The notes under the pieces: generated by a model
What the model saw: the letters and a program-made list of their open reading frames with translations, nothing else
Told to the model about the DNA's origin: nothing
Database searches by the model: none
NCBI GenBank assembly: GCA_024663395.1
Contig: JANFAH010000005.1
Coordinates: 372,001-436,000 of the forward strand
Direction of reading: 5' to 3'
Length of the DNA: 64,000 nucleotides
Source of the DNA: Pisolithus tinctorius
Taxonomy: Eukaryota > Basidiomycota > Agaricomycetes > Boletales > Pisolithaceae
Shown: piece by piece, positions 1-12,028 of the stretch
Layout of the letters: every line of letters begins with the position of its first letter
Numbering within the stretch: position 1 is the stretch's first letter
Made by a program: the position numbers and the translations under genes

Positions 1-2543
1 CGCGAACGAGGTACATGAGAGAGGACGGAACGTATGAAACGATCGAAGGGAATTCGGGGATCAGGAGGTTCGTATGGGAGCACCTCATCAATACTAATCG
101 GGTTCTACAGCGCCTCGAGCACATCGGAGCTACCGTCTCTGCAAAGAAATTTGCAGTGGCGGTCCCGTCTATCACTGTAGTGGGACACAAGGTTTCGTAC
201 GAAGGCCAAATACCCGACGAATCCAAGGTACAGAAGATACAAGATTGGCCCTACTGCAAGAACATCACAGAAGTGCGAGGCTTTTTAGGCCTCTGCAGCT
301 ACTGTTGCATCTTCATCCGAGACTATGCAAAAAGAGTGAAACCGTTGATCGACTTGACCAAGAAGGGAGTAGTCTTCAGATTCGATGAAGTACACGAAGC
401 GGCGATGGACGACTTGAAGGAAGCGATCACCAACTCGCCAGCGTTAAGACTGATAGATTACAAGTCGAGACAGCGAGTCATTTTGGCTGTTGACACCTCG
501 CACATGGCAGTAGGCTACCTGCTTTTACAGGTCGGAGAAGATTCGAAGCATTATCCGTCAAGGTTCAGATTGATCGCGTTCAACGAAAGGGAAAGTCGTT
601 ATAGCCAGGCGAAGCTAGAGTTGTTCGGCCTATTTTGCGCGCTTCGGGACGTATGCAACCACATATTTGGAGTTAAAGATTTAGCTGTGGAAGTCGACGC
701 CAAGTACATCAAGGGTATGATCAATAACCCCGACCTGCAACCGAATGCGACCATCAATCAATGGATTGCTGGTATACTCCTCTTTGAGTTCGAACTGATA
801 CACGTACCGGCGGAGAAGCATAGAGGCCCGGATGGGTTGTCGAGGAGACCTCGAGCAAACGAGGATCTGGAACCAGAAGATGATTACGAAGATTGGATCG
901 ACGAGGTAGGATCGTTCACAGTCGAACTCCTCAACCCTCAGCGAGGCGAACGAGAAGAAGCTTTCTTTCAAAGTCGAAAGGTAGTCGAACCGAAACTAGG
1001 ATGGATCCCCTACATTGGAGATCAGAGATCAGAGAGGCCGAGCGAAGCGACTGAGACCCAGGTGGTTTTATCACAGGCATCAGGGATGGATGCTACCGCT
1101 GATATAGAAATCCCTAGGACAGAGAAAGGGAGGCGACAAGATGAACGGTTGGAAGTAGTTCGCAAATTCCTCGAAGATCAACAGCGACCGCCTGGAATGT
1201 TGGACTTGGATCTGAACTCGTTAATCAAATATGCGGCGAGATTCTTCCTGAAGAATGGAGAACTGTGGCACTGGGAACCGAGGGGACAGCATCAAGTAGT
1301 ACCCGCATACGAGAAACGCCTGGAGTTGATGAAGCAAGTGCATGACGATTTGGGTCACAAGGGAGTGTTCCCCACTAAGTCGAGATTACTGATCCGCTTT
1401 TGGTGGCCGTCGCTAGATCGAGATGTATGATGGTTCCTCCGTACCTGCCATGAGTGTCAAATTCGACACATGGATAAGATCCATATCCCACCTGTCATGG
1501 CCATGCCAGAGCCTCTGTTTTACAAGGCATACATGGATTCGATGGTGATGCTGAAGTCGAATGGATTCCGGTACATAGTACAAGCTAGGTGTTCTCTGAC
1601 TTCATATCCTGAGTGGCAGATGCTGTGTGCAGAGACAGGACAAACCTTAGGACGATTCATATTTGAACAGATCTTGTGTCGGTGGGGTGCCGTAGGAGAG
1701 ATTGTCACAGACAACGGCTCCGCGTTCAAACAGGCCCTCGCCTACCTTGCAAAGAAGTATGATATCAGGCATATAAAGATTTCGGCATACAATTCTCAAG
1801 CCAATGGAGTTGTTGAGAGAAGACATCTAACCGTTCGAGAAGCTCTCGTCAAGACTTGCGAAGGCGAAGTGGGCAAATGGTCGTCGTACGCACCATCGGT
1901 GTTCTGGGCCGAAAGGGTGACGACACAAAAGTCAACAAAACTTTCGCCGTACCAGATGGTCCATGGAATCGAGCCGAGATTGCCGTTTGACTTCGCCAAA
2001 GTGACTTTTCTGACAAATTGGGACAAGGATAAGTATTCGACCAAAGAACTGATATCGTATAGGTGCCGCCAGCTGCAGCGAAGGCAGGAAGACTTATGGC
2101 GGGTTCGTCAACAAGTATACAAGGCACGGTGCCAGACGGCAAAGGAGTTCGAACAGAGGGTGAAAGGGTCGATACGAAGCTACAAGTTCAAACCAGGAGC
2201 GCTAGTCTTAGCTCGCAATATGAGAATCGAGAAGGAACTCGATCGCAAGATGAAGCCAAGATACCTAGGCCCTATGGTTGTCATCAGGCGAACGGAAGGG
2301 GGTTCATACCTATTAGCTGAGCTTGACGGCTCGATTTCCCGACTTCGATACGCCGCTTTTCGCTTACTCCCTTATTACTCTAGGAAACGAATCTCGATAG
2401 CAGTAGAAGAACTCACGAACCGAAGTAAAGAAGAGCTGCGCAGGCTCGAAGAAGAATCGATAGAGGACGGATCGAACCCTGAAGCCGAAGACATCTTACG
2501 AGAAGAGGACGTCGAAGAGAGCGAGTCAGGTGAGAGTATCTGA
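1..2543 (+). pseudogene. Ty3/gypsy pol fragment: RT end, RNase H, integrase
   Basis: Open from the left window edge, so the 5' part (gag, protease, most of reverse transcriptase) is outside. Reading in order: the end of the RT palm/connection (segment GFLGLCSYCCIFI, about 285-330), RNase H with AVDTS and a later VDAKY, the HPDGLSRR-like end seen as GPDGLSRRPR, the zinc-binding integrase N-terminus (H-x-H near 1340-1370 and CHEC near 1448), then the integrase core with TDNGSAF at about 1710 and an SQANGVVERRH segment near 1795. One TGA at 1428-1430 interrupts the frame just before the zinc-finger cysteines; the frame continues unchanged after it to the stop at 2541-2543. I see no chromodomain at the end. 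The Arg/Glu-rich tail is element specific. Non-functional as read. Different family from the element at 11338-19483. Confidence 0.88.
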
Positions 2544-2654
2544 GACCTCCAGTTGTAGATATTGGTGTGCTCGTTCAACCGAGGCACTTTGACTATCGGC
2601 TCAAATTCGAGCGTAATTCGGTGCGACTTGCACCCCGACTTGCACATTCTGATC

Positions 2655-2682
2655 AAAAAAAAAAAGGGGGGGAAAAAAAAAA
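2655..2682 (+). other. Pure purine block A11-G7-A10 after pol
   Basis: A 28-nt run of only purines, about 110 bp after the gypsy pol stop. This is where the plus-strand primer (polypurine tract) of an LTR element belongs, but I could not find an LTR start right after it, so its role is inferred from position and composition only. Confidence 0.35.
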
Positions 2683-2799
2683 TAAGTCACAGCTTTCGGA
2701 CAATTCGAAAAGCGCTGATCAATTCTGTGTTGGACAGGGATATACATGAGGTACGACGACGGGGCTGTTGAAGCCCAGAAAAGAGATAGTGCAAGATAC

Positions 2800-4208
2800 T
2801 TAATCGCGCGATTTCCTCTTGCCCAAAGCCTTCTCAGATGCGACGTGGCCCTTTGAGGCCTGGTCTAACACGTCGGTCGCAGCGCGAAGGGCTTTGCGAA
2901 GTACGACCAGCATCTCGGCGTTGGAAAGCGAAGGCAGCGAAGGAGGGGAACTGGAAGTCGAAGGGGTTGGTGCTGAGTTAGAAGAGGAGGCGCCGGAAGT
3001 TGAAGGGGGAGGAGTCAGACTGGGAGATGGAGACTTGACACGAGCGCGTTTCGAGGCGCGAGCAGGCCTTTGGGTGATCTCGACTACAGGCTTGGCAGGG
3101 TAACAAGGAGGGGTGATAGTGGGAGGAGTAGAGCCCGTGCAAAGTGCCTGGACCCAGGCTCGGGACTGCGCCGAGTCGTTCTGGAGCGATGTCAGCAAGA
3201 CGCTCTAGGACGAAAAGAGAGCGAGCAACATGCACGTATAAGGGACAAGTATAGCGAAGTTGACGACATTGCACGCATTTGAGCCCCAAGGCTCCAGAGC
3301 AGACGGCTCGAGCGACACGACAACGATCGCAGGGGACGGGCAGGTAGATGGGGAAGCCGCCATCCTTCGAAGTACGTTCGACGAGCTCGATGTGCCAATT
3401 GGGATGGTAGACTCGCCATTGGAGACCAGACTCCCCGAGATGGTCTGCGTTCTGGATCTCAAAGAGTCAGCTATGGGACGAAGAAGGACGAGAGAAGTTA
3501 AAACACACTGAAGGGCGATCGAGGGACATGTGGCCAGTCAATGGAGAGTCAGCAGGAAGACACTCAAGGCCAGACTCGGAAATGTCGAGTGTCTGGCAGG
3601 TGGGCGTGGTAGGATCCGCAGGTGTGGCAGCGTCTGGGACAGAGACCGGACGATCGGGCGAAATGGTTGGCGTAAGAGGAGAAGGAGGGTCCAAGGGACC
3701 CAGGAGCGAGGGAGAGGGCATACGAGAAGGCGCGATGGTGGACGTGGACGTGGATGTGGACGACAGAGCGTCTGGGAGCGTGTCAAAGGTGGGAAGGTCG
3801 AGAGTAGGGCTGGGGTCCGGTTCCTGGACGACAGCGGTCGCAGGTGTGGGCTCTGCGAGGGTGTGGTCGACCAGGGTGGTGGTAGTTGCAGGAGCCGGTT
3901 CATCTTGGACAACGTCAGTGGGAGGAGCGTCGACCGGTAGCGCAGGAGAGGAAGCGGCTTGAGGTTCGGGAGCCGTAGGAGCCAGCGATGGGCCCTGTAG
4001 CGACGGGGTAGTGTCAACGAAACGACCGTCAAGGAAAAGAAAAAAGACCACACACCATCAACGACCCCAGATGCGCCAACAGCGTGTTTCTCGACTCTGT
4101 GTCCCCCTGCGACGATCCCAGCAGGAGCTGGAGGACGGAGGCGGCGCGCGCGAGGTCGTCAGCCGGGACGCCAATGTTGGGAGGCGAGTCGTTGGGGTTG
4201 GATGACAT
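2800..4208 (-). CDS. Zn2Cys6-type cluster protein, four exons
   Basis: Spliced model on the minus strand: exons 4208-4056, 3994-3509, 3451-3236 and 3180-2800. Introns are 61, 57 and 55 nt, each GT-AG, and the last two carry CTGAC a few bases before the acceptor. All exon lengths are multiples of three and join into one frame of 411 aa, starting MSSNPNDS and ending KRKSRD. Stops that appear in the unspliced frame (for example at 3467-3469) fall inside introns. Residues 254-282 have six cysteines spaced C-x2-C-x6-C-x7-C-x2-C-x6-C, which fits the fungal Zn2Cys6 binuclear cluster consensus. Unlike classical transcription factors the cluster is central, between a Pro/Thr-rich segment and a basic, Ser-rich segment with a short helix near the C-terminus. 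It lies convergent to the gypsy remnant. It may be a regulator, or a gene carried by transposons in agarics; I cannot tell which. Confidence 0.6.
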
Positions 4209-6185
4209 GAGAGTGAGGGCGAGAAGGAGAAAGATGGGGAAGGAAAAATAGAAGGAACACGTGGGGTAGCTTAGATAAGAAGGAGGGGAAAACGGTGGGA
4301 AGTCGATCGAAACGGATCGATTATCACCGGAAGTCGGAACCTTCGCTCGAAGCAGCGGCAGTCTTACGGTCTCGGCGCACTCAAAGAGTCATGGCGTTCT
4401 CGCCATATTCTAGTCTATTTTCCTTTTGCATTACGGCACTCACTAATGTTCTACACTAGGAGAGACGACAGTTCGAATTCGAACAGGCAAACTAACTGCG
4501 AAGGGTAACAACCGGCTGTGAAGGAAACGTTAGACTCTGCAATGTTCTTGGAGCTATGGCATGGATAGGAAGGGTTGCTACAGGAGAGGTATGCCGAGCT
4601 GGAACGAGTGAGAAGGGACACGAACCAAGCAGAAACGGCACTGGAAGAGAGCTTGGCCGGGGTAGACGCACTGACAGGTGACCTTTCCGTTTCGGTTCGA
4701 ACGCGTTTTACGGTGGGGAACAGGTATCTCGGCGCAAGAAAAAGTGGATCAACAGAGGGCGAATGTCCGAGGTCGAGCAAGAGCTCGTGTTCGTACCCGT
4801 TGAGGTCGAAGACCTATCTTCGAAGCAGGATCGAGATGCTGCAAGTTCAAGGTGAGGTATTCTGTTGTAGTTCGAGTGTAAACTATGTCGAAGGGTTTTG
4901 TTTTCAGCGTCAGGAGAGGCGGAAAACGGGAATGTAAAGTTCCCGGAGGTACATACGAAGAGCCGAGAATACTAGAAACACAAGTCGAAGGCCGCTGGTA
5001 TCATTATGCGCCACGAAATTCGTTCCTGCGCACGAGGCACAAGTCCAGGAACTGAGAAAAAGGGGGGGGGGCCAGAGTACCATAGAAAGGACGTGGTATA
5101 GGGTAGAAGGAGTCTCCCGAGGGCCCGAGGTTTTGTTTTCTTTGGTTTCGTTTCCACTAATGTCATCTTAAGGACGAAATAGGGTCGAGAGCGCACAATG
5201 CACTCTCGTAGGATTGTGAATACGTCACTGATAGGGGGATTACAGGTATAAAATAATCTTCGAGCTGGGTCATAGTTCTACTGCCAGCTGCGTTTCGACG
5301 AGCCGTTTCTACCTCACACCACACTCGATTTATCACCCACTTGTTCGCGCGTTCAAAGCGCTATGATCATCACCTGGGCTAGGGGGGTTGGCTTCGGGGG
5401 TGTGGAAAATCGAGGGCGCGAGGTGATGGAGAAGGTACAGGAGAGTGGCTGCGAGGGGTCTCAGGGACGTTGATGAGGGTGAGCGAGAGGTTCGAGGAGC
5501 GCAGTGCGGGTTTGGGATCGAAGGGGCGTGTTGATGGAGGAAGGAGTTATTGTGTGCAGGGTGGAAGGTGATGTGAGGTACAGCGAGCAAGGGGAAGGCT
5601 GGGAGAGCCAGAGGGCAGGGTTACGGAGGAGGAGCTAGTGAGGATGGGTAAGAAGCCGAGGACGTCTGCGTGAGGAAGGGGACGACCGAGGACGGTCGGC
5701 ATCTAAACCCCCCTCGGATGTAGGGAACGTGAACCTTTTCCCTACGAGAAGTCACGCTTCTGTTGGGTCGAAGGGAAGGTTTGAGGGGGAAGGATGAGAG
5801 AGTCGAGGAGGATTCGGGCTTAGGGGTTGTGGCTGAAAAGGGACTTGGTGTCGAGGCATAGGGAGCTGACTAAGCATGCGAGTGGTCACAGCGCGTGCCA
5901 CGTCACTTAACAACTAGGGTACAGCACGGACAAAATACGGTACTAGTCATCAGGGTCTACTCTGTGTCTTGCTCAGAGGAGCAGAATTCACTACTTCAGC
6001 TCCTTTCTGCGAAGGTTCTTCTTTAGAGTCAAGAATTATATTCTCGGGCGAGTTCCCTTTACGTTTGTCTAAAGTACTTACCCTGCATCCAGACCGAAGC
6101 CCCTTCAGGGTCGACCCGACTCGAACGGAACCTACCTCTTCCGAAGTTGGAGTTCTCGGCCATCAGAAAACACTATCTTACACCG
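4209..6185. other. Intergenic stretch with decayed sequence
   Basis: No intact gene seen. Plus-strand 4575-4680 encodes a short coiled-coil-like stretch (YAELERVRRD then ETALEESL) that runs into stops and looks like part of a broken coiled-coil gene. A TATA-like GGTATAAAATA sits near 5247. At 5719 the sequence TGTAGGGAA resembles the terminal bases of the LTR at 7063, with a C-rich tract before it, but no matching second end was found. Confidence 0.4.
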
Positions 6186-6975
6186 CGCTTGTTCGTGCTC
6201 GCTCCGAGCGAAATCCTTTGTGTAGAAGTCGTGTTGCTGTGTATGTTACTTGCTCCATGGGCCATGGATCATCTGAGTGTCGCCGTCGATCGTCACATCG
6301 CATTTTCCGAATAATTTCGCGCCGGAATTCCTTGTCGAAGCCTTGTACATAGAGGTCTTTGAGCTCATCAGCCTCAAGTTGCTTCGAAACCCGTAGAAAC
6401 GTTGCTAAATCTAGAAAATAGAGTCTGTAGTTCATCAGTTCTTCCTCTGTATGAATTTCTCTTCTTGCTCGGCTGTCAACGAGGCTGTAAAGGTCATTCC
6501 TCGAGTACTGTTGATCCATTTTCCAGGACCCAGGATACAAACATGCAATGGCTACCACAAATTCGGGCCAACTCAGCCGACCTTCGACGAACTTGTACCA
6601 TGAGTCCGAGACTTCGCTACTTGCATACCAGCAAACCCATTTCGCCCATTCTTGGTCATCGAAGCAATTCTCGCGCTCGCAAAGACTTCGAACCTCTTCG
6701 GAATACCTAAAAAGGTCAGATGCATACCCTGAGAACCATGGTGCATCCTTCGAATGCCTCGGTGGCATTCCCTCGAGTTCTCTCGGCGCATTCTCACGAC
6801 TTCTTCGCAGAAATTCAACTATTAATTTGCCTTCGGACTTGCTTCTCGGCTCGAGGGATCTTCGACTTCGACACCTGCTTGACATTTGCTGCTCGAAAAT
6901 TAGCTCTGAGATTTTCCCTAATTCCTGAGTGTAGATGGTAGCTAGAATCAAGACTCTGAACACTTAGCTTGTCCA
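6186..6975 (-). pseudogene. Gag-like gene of LTR element, copy A (truncated)
   Basis: Minus-strand remnant with the readable segments EGKLIVEFLRRSREN, QEWAKWVCWYAS, YRLYFLDLATFL and YVQGFDKEFRREI, closely matching copy B at 10195-10979. The Trp-rich helical layout and the position next to the LTR at 7063-7534 suggest a retrotransposon Gag-like capsid gene, although I see no CCHC knuckle. The first codons (DKLSVQ) are in another frame, so a frameshift near 6900 separates them from the rest. Homology to copy B stops abruptly near 6186, so the remainder of the element is missing or replaced. No functional product is expected. Confidence 0.7.
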
Positions 6976-7062
6976 AGTCAACCCAACAAAACTTCGTTCG
7001 GTGATAAAACGGTGGCTTCTTTCCCCAAATTGGACAGAACCCCCCTCGCGGTGGGCTCCAGA

Positions 7063-7534
7063 TGTAGGAATAGGTAAAATAGATATACCTATATTGGTAA
7101 TAGTCAGTAATGGGCGAGTATATTGTGCTCGACCCAAAAGGGAGGTTCTCTCTGGAGAAAGAAGTGTAGTAAAAAGGTAAAAAAATGCGAACTAGAAAAA
7201 GGATACTTAGCTCTGTCTGTCTAATACTCTTGCCAGTCCTCCTGGCACTTTGGGTACTCCCCAAAGTAATTATTCTAACTTCGAACTCTCGCCGAAATGC
7301 GAGACAAAATCACCCTGCTACTGAGGGCCTGTGACATGTACTCGTTGTTATGGTAAACTGAACTTGCACGAACACAGCGCACATGCTTAGTCAGCAACGC
7401 AGCTGCTCGCCACCAAGTCCAGGGGTACAAACACAAAAAACAAAAACAAGGAAACAAAACAAAGAAAAACTCTCCACCCCCTGAACCCCTGACCCAGACA
7501 GCTTCTCCTAGGGAACTTGAACTCGTTCCATACA
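7063..7534 (-). repeat. LTR of element A (472 bp)
   Basis: Starts TGTAGGAATAG and ends TTCCATACA, giving TG..CA ends with a short imperfect inverted repeat. It lies upstream (in minus-strand sense) of gag-like copy A, so it is the 5' LTR. Just inside it on the minus strand is TGGAGCCCACCG, two bases after the LTR end, which fits a tRNA-type primer site. The same sequence is found, broken into three pieces, in element B (11069-11337, 19489-19630, 20325-20379), which defines both ends. Confidence 0.75.
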
Positions 7535-7924
7535 ACGGACCGCTCAGTCCGGTAGGAGAGCGACACAAGTCCAACAGAAGTTGGAGCGGAGATGGTTCAC
7601 AACCAACAGAAGCTGGGCGGAGTTGGTGCGGAGTGAGCAGATGACCGGCAGAAAAGGTTGCAGAGTGAGCAAAGGCCTATGACAAACACACAGTTATGAC
7701 AGTAGTCACTGTCATTGTCATCATTGTAACTGTCGCTGTCGCTAGATTTAAGCCTTCGGCTCGTCCTGACCATTTGCCCCACTCGTAGTAGTACCGTCAT
7801 ATCACGTCGCATATCTTCATACTGACTCTCCATTGTCTCTTCTCATAGGTTGCTGTGGTCTCTTGTACAGCGATCGCTGGAATGCCGGTTGCGTCTCGTC
7901 GTAGATAACTGTTCTCCCTATATC
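7535..7924. other. Spacer between LTR A and tandem array
   Basis: About 390 bp without a gene. It contains short repeats of an ACAGAAG(C/T)TGG motif near 7577 and 7607. Nothing else recognised. Confidence 0.4.
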
Positions 7925-9010
7925 AACCTAGGTGTAAGTAAAGCATCCTGAAGTAAAAATGAAATGTCGAGCTATTGAGCTCACTCCGCGTGATCCCGAT
8001 GTCTCTCTCATGTCGCATTCGCTCTTGTATCCTCGATGGTCATTGCTGTAGATCGAACCGTAGTTGTCGCCCTTGTTTCGCTGTACCTCCGAGTGCCTTA
8101 TGTTCATAGTCCTTCATAGATTCTCGTGCCGCGATTCCACTTCGTCGTAGGTGCCTCTTGCTCTTCCTAGAGTAGAATAGTTGTAAGTACAACGCTATGA
8201 AATCAAAATAAAACCTTGAGCTCTCGAGCTCAGCATCGGCCTCTGCCACGCTCCAAGTCCACCGGGTGGCCATTCTAGCTTCGTGTGGCCTTTGACCTGT
8301 GCCAAGTGTCAACGTCGTTGTTCTTCTTTGTACCGCAGTTGCTGTTCATCGTAGATATTCATTTGACCTAGAATACTGATGATGTAAGTAAGGCGTTTCA
8401 AACCCAAAATGAACCTCTGGGCCATCGGGCTCAGTACTTGCGCTCATCACGCCCTGTTTCCACCGAACAGCACAGTCGATCTCGACTGGCCATTGACCTG
8501 TGCTAGGTCTAGTCGTTGTCCGTGATGCTGTCGCTATCGCTCGTTCGTAGTCCGTCATTGACCCTCAAATTGCGATTGCAAGGGCCTCCATCACGCTACG
8601 CCACATATGTCCATTTTCCCTAGAGTAGAACAGATGTAAGTAAAATGTACTGAAATCAAAACAAACCCATGAGCTGTTGAGCTCAGTGCCTGCACTCCTC
8701 ATGCCTTGTCTCCATAGAACGGCACATCCGATCTTGCCTGGCCGTCGATCCACACTCAGTATAATCATTGTCATCGTCGCTTGTATTGCGATCATTGCTG
8801 TTCGTCGTAGATAGTTACCTTCCCTAGAATAGCATAGATGTAAGTAAAGCATCTCTAGATCAAAACGTACCTCTGAGCCATCGAGCTCAGTGTCTGCGCT
8901 CATCGCGCATCGTTCCCATTGGACGGCACCTCCAACCTCGTATGGCCGTTTATCTGTGCTAAGTAGGGTCGTCATCGTCGTTGCTATTGCTCGGGTTGCT
9001 GCCTTTGTCG
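7925..9010. repeat. Degenerate tandem array, alternating 250/200-bp units
   Basis: Five diverged copies of a unit with CCTAGA(A/G)TA, then TGTAAGTA, then a GAGC..GAGCTCAG block. The TGTAAGTA anchors are at 7933, 8182, 8383, 8635 and 8839, so spacings are 249, 201, 252 and 204 bp: a two-unit higher-order period of about 453 bp. A long minus-strand frame runs through three units and repeats peptides such as YLHLCYSRE and YLHLFYSRE, but this follows from the DNA repeat and is weak evidence for a protein. Confidence 0.75.
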
Positions 9011-10094
9011 TCCTTGCTGCCATCGCCATCGCTCGTAGTCGTGGTAACTTCCATACGGTATGCCACTCGCCCCATTCTTCGTATCCTGTGATTGCCGCGT
9101 TCTTGCGTAGTCGGTCTATAACTCTAGAGTCATCAGTATGTAGTATTACTTGAGTGCGCGCGGCCACAACGCGCAGAGCGGTCACGTGACTCCACTTAGT
9201 CAACATCGCTGGACTTCCTCTACAAGTCCTAATACTGAGTGCGCGCGTCGATTCTCTTGACAGATTCTCGAATAAAATATATATTGCTGGCACCGCGCTG
9301 CCATGGAACATTTCAAGTGCAAGGTCATCCACCCTCGCCATGTGCTTCAACATTTCAATTCACAAAACTTCTTCTGGCGGCTTCCTTCGTATGACGAGCC
9401 TCAATGGCTCCTCAATCTGAATTCTTCTCGCAATAACCTTCAACTCGATGTGATTCATGTGCTGCAGTGCTCTGTGTGAGTCAATGACCTCTTTGTATGC
9501 CAACCTATCTGTTTCGGGACTGCCTGTGAGTGTTTCAAGCCCTTCGACTTCAACTCCCATGGGCTTCGGGTGTTCTTCAAGCCTTTCGGCTTTGAATTTG
9601 AGCAGAATCTTTGACCTGAACAGGTCATTGGTTAACTGATGCGTATTTCTGCTGACTGCAGGAATTCCAAGGCTGCTTCTTTCACTGCCTTGACCTCTTA
9701 GGTAGGACTCCTGTAGTGACACACCAGTAGCCATCAGAGAAGCTCGATATGAACAAAATGAAAAACCCCTTTGTGTGTTGTAATTCGCCTTGAATTCGAA
9801 TGGGACTTTCATTGTGAGCGGTTCCTCCACCAATGCTGTTTCAACTCGCTCTAGTTCTACTACTTCCTGTAACTCAGTAGTCAGTATTCTGTTTGTACTC
9901 AAAGAAAACTCTCCCGTCTCAAAACAGGTTGCTGCAGCTGCTTCGACGAGCCTGCCAGGGCTTCGGTCTTCACTCTTTGTCTTCTCAGATGAACTCGGTG
10001 GCTGCGCATGACTTGTCGAAACTAACTTCGGTACTTTCTCATACTCTATGTATCCTGATAACTCTGTAGATCCCTGTATACTGGACATCAGCAA
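9011..10094 (-). pseudogene. Second coding segment of LTR element B
   Basis: Minus-strand frame of about 240 codons (10094 to 9360), then a TGA, then the same frame continues into the tandem array. It lies directly downstream, in sense direction, of gag-like copy B and is separated from it by a few stops, so it is probably the next part of the same element's polyprotein. The product is charged and hydrophilic with Glu/Arg-rich helices (for example RRIQIEEPLRLVIRRK). I do not recognise a protease, RT or integrase motif in it. Function unknown. Confidence 0.45.
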
Positions 10095-10194
10095 GTCATG
10101 TGTAGCTGTAGGCAGAAAACACTTTGTAGATAGATGTTGCTTGTCTGAACTCGATTCTGGGTCACTTTGTGGCTCATAGTAGTCTCCTGTGCTT

Positions 10195-10979
10195 GTTTGT
10201 GCTCACTCCGAGCGAAATCCTTTGTGTAGTAGTCGTGTTGCTGTGTATGTTACTTGCTGCATGGGCCATGGATCGTCTGAGTGTCGCCGTCGATCGTCGC
10301 ATCGCATTTTCCGAATGATTTCATGCTGGAATTCCTTGTCGAAGCCTTGTACATAGAGGTCTTCAAGTTCGTCAGCCTCGAGTTGCCTCAAAACCTGTAG
10401 ATACATTGCTAAATCTAGAAAATAGAGTCTGTAGTTCATCAGTTCTTCCTCTGTACGAACTTCTCTTCTTGCTCAGCTGTCAACAAGGCTGTAAATGTCA
10501 TTCCTCGAATACTGTTGATCCATTTTCTGGGACCCAGGATATAAATGCGCAATGGCCACCACGAACTCAGGCCAACTCAGCTGATCTTCAACGAATTCAT
10601 ACCATGAGTCTGAGATTTCGCCACTTGCATACCAGCAAGCCCATTTTGCCCATTCTTGGTCATTGAAGCAATTCTCGTGCTCACAAAGACTTCAAACCTC
10701 TTCGAAATACCTAAAAAGGTCAGACGCGCACCCTGAGAACCATGGTGCATCCCTCGAATGCCTCAGTGGCATTCCCTCGAGTTCTCTCAGCACATTCTCA
10801 CGGCTTCTTTGCAAAAATTCGACTATTAATTTGCCTTCGGATTTGCTTCTTGACTTGTGGGATCTTCGACTTAGTTGTTCACTCTTCATTTGCTGCTCGA
10901 AAAATAATTCTGAAAATTCCGGAATTTCTGAGTGTAGACTGTAACTAGAACCGAGACCCTGAACACTTAGCTTGTCCAA
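10195..10979 (-). pseudogene. Gag-like gene of LTR element, copy B
   Basis: Near-identical relative of copy A: starts MDKLSVQGLGSS, then EGKLIVEFLQRSREN, then YRLYFLDLAMYL and YVQGFDKEFQHEI. Here the first codons are in the same frame as the next segment, so copy B shows what the start of the protein was. In-frame stops near 10690 and 10485 disable it. Many differences from copy A are C/T or G/A changes at CpG positions (for example CGCGCCGG against CATGCTGG near 6316/10325). The 5' LTR follows at 11069 and is itself interrupted by later insertions. Confidence 0.7.
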
Positions 10980-11068
10980 ACTGAATCCAGCAAAAATTTT
11001 CGTGTGGTGATAAGGTGGTGGCTTCTTTCCCCAAAACGAACAGAACCCCCCTCACGGTGGGCTCCAGA

Positions 11069-11337
11069 TGTAGGAATAGGTAGAATGATATACCTAGAAT
11101 TAGTAATAGTCAGGAATGATGGGCGAGTTTTGTGCTCGACCCAAAAGGGAGGTCCTGTTTCGAGAAAAAGAAGTGTAGTAAAAATGTAAAAAATGCGAAC
11201 TCAAATGGAAAACTTAACTCTGTCTGTCCAATAGCTCTTGCCAGTCCTCCTGGCCCTTTGGGTACTCCCCAAAGTAATAAATCTAACTTCGAAAACTTGC
11301 CAAACTGCGAGACTAGATCACCCTGCTACTGAGGGCC
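11069..11337 (-). repeat. LTR of element B, piece 1 of 3
   Basis: Begins TGTAGGAATAG as in LTR A. It is cut after GGGCC (11333-11337) by the chromovirus at 11338. Pieces 2 and 3 are 19489-19630 and 20325-20379. Removing both insertions and one copy of each target duplication leaves an LTR of about 466 bp, matching the 472-bp LTR A. Confidence 0.8.
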
Positions 11338-12026
11338 TGTTATGCTGCGCTCACATGTTTCCCTTTTGCAGACACTCTACGTACCCGCTCGCGCCCGCTC
11401 CCACCTCTAGAGGCATTCCGCTTACCCGCAACCCGCTGTCTACACAGTTGGGCTTGCGTTCTGTACGTTTCTCCTTTTCTGTTTCCTTTTATGGTTGACC
11501 CCTGTCAACCCCGCGTTGTACTATACTCGGACATTACGTCCGCTTCCGCTTCCCTCCGTGATCCGCTGGTGGCCCTGATCCACGCGGTCACGTGACACGT
11601 TCACCCCTGTCTAGCTCGGGTGAACGCTCCACCCTTGACTCATATACGCGGTTAGTCCCTCTTGTAATTTAGTGGTTAATCCCTCTCGCATAGCCGTCTA
11701 CCCTTGCGCCCGCATCGCAGTGACTCCGTCCTGCCCTGTTCGGACTCAGGTGAACGACTGGATGAGTGTTCGAATGTTTGGCCCGCAGTACTGTACATAC
11801 GTATATAAACCCGCATGTATCGTACTGGTCCCTCATTCGAAATCTACTTTGCAACCACCCTTAGCTCTGCGCGTTGTACCAACAAGGACTCGCCAGTACG
11901 ACTTCGGTTGGCCAAGACTAGTGTTCCACCGCTAGTGAAGTTAAATTACGCACCCCTCTCGCGCAGTCATGTGCTTGTGCTTCATCGCACTCAATTCGTG
12001 GCGCGATACGAGTTGTCGGCATAACA
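11338..12026 (+). repeat. 5' LTR of chromovirus
   Basis: Starts TGTTATGC and ends GCATAACA, an 8-bp perfect inverted end repeat. Length equals the 3' LTR exactly (689 bp) with no indels between them. Contains the TATA box at 11802 and the predicted transcript start near 11835, so U3 is about 497 bp and R-U5 about 192 bp. Confidence 0.95.
11802..11809 (+). promoter_or_regulatory. TATA box of chromovirus LTR
   Basis: TATATAAA, 33 bp upstream of ATTCGAAATCT at 11835, which is the sequence complementary to the primer site. That spacing fits transcription starting at 11835. Confidence 0.7.
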
Positions 12027-12028
12027 GA

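Noticed and set aside
3467..3469. In-frame stop suggesting the minus-strand Zn-cluster gene is a pseudogene
   Set aside because: The stop lies in a 57-nt GT-AG intron with a CTGAC branch site; splicing keeps the frame.
8565..9353. 262-codon minus-strand frame as a protein gene
   Set aside because: Most of it runs through the tandem array and repeats with it; no family features.
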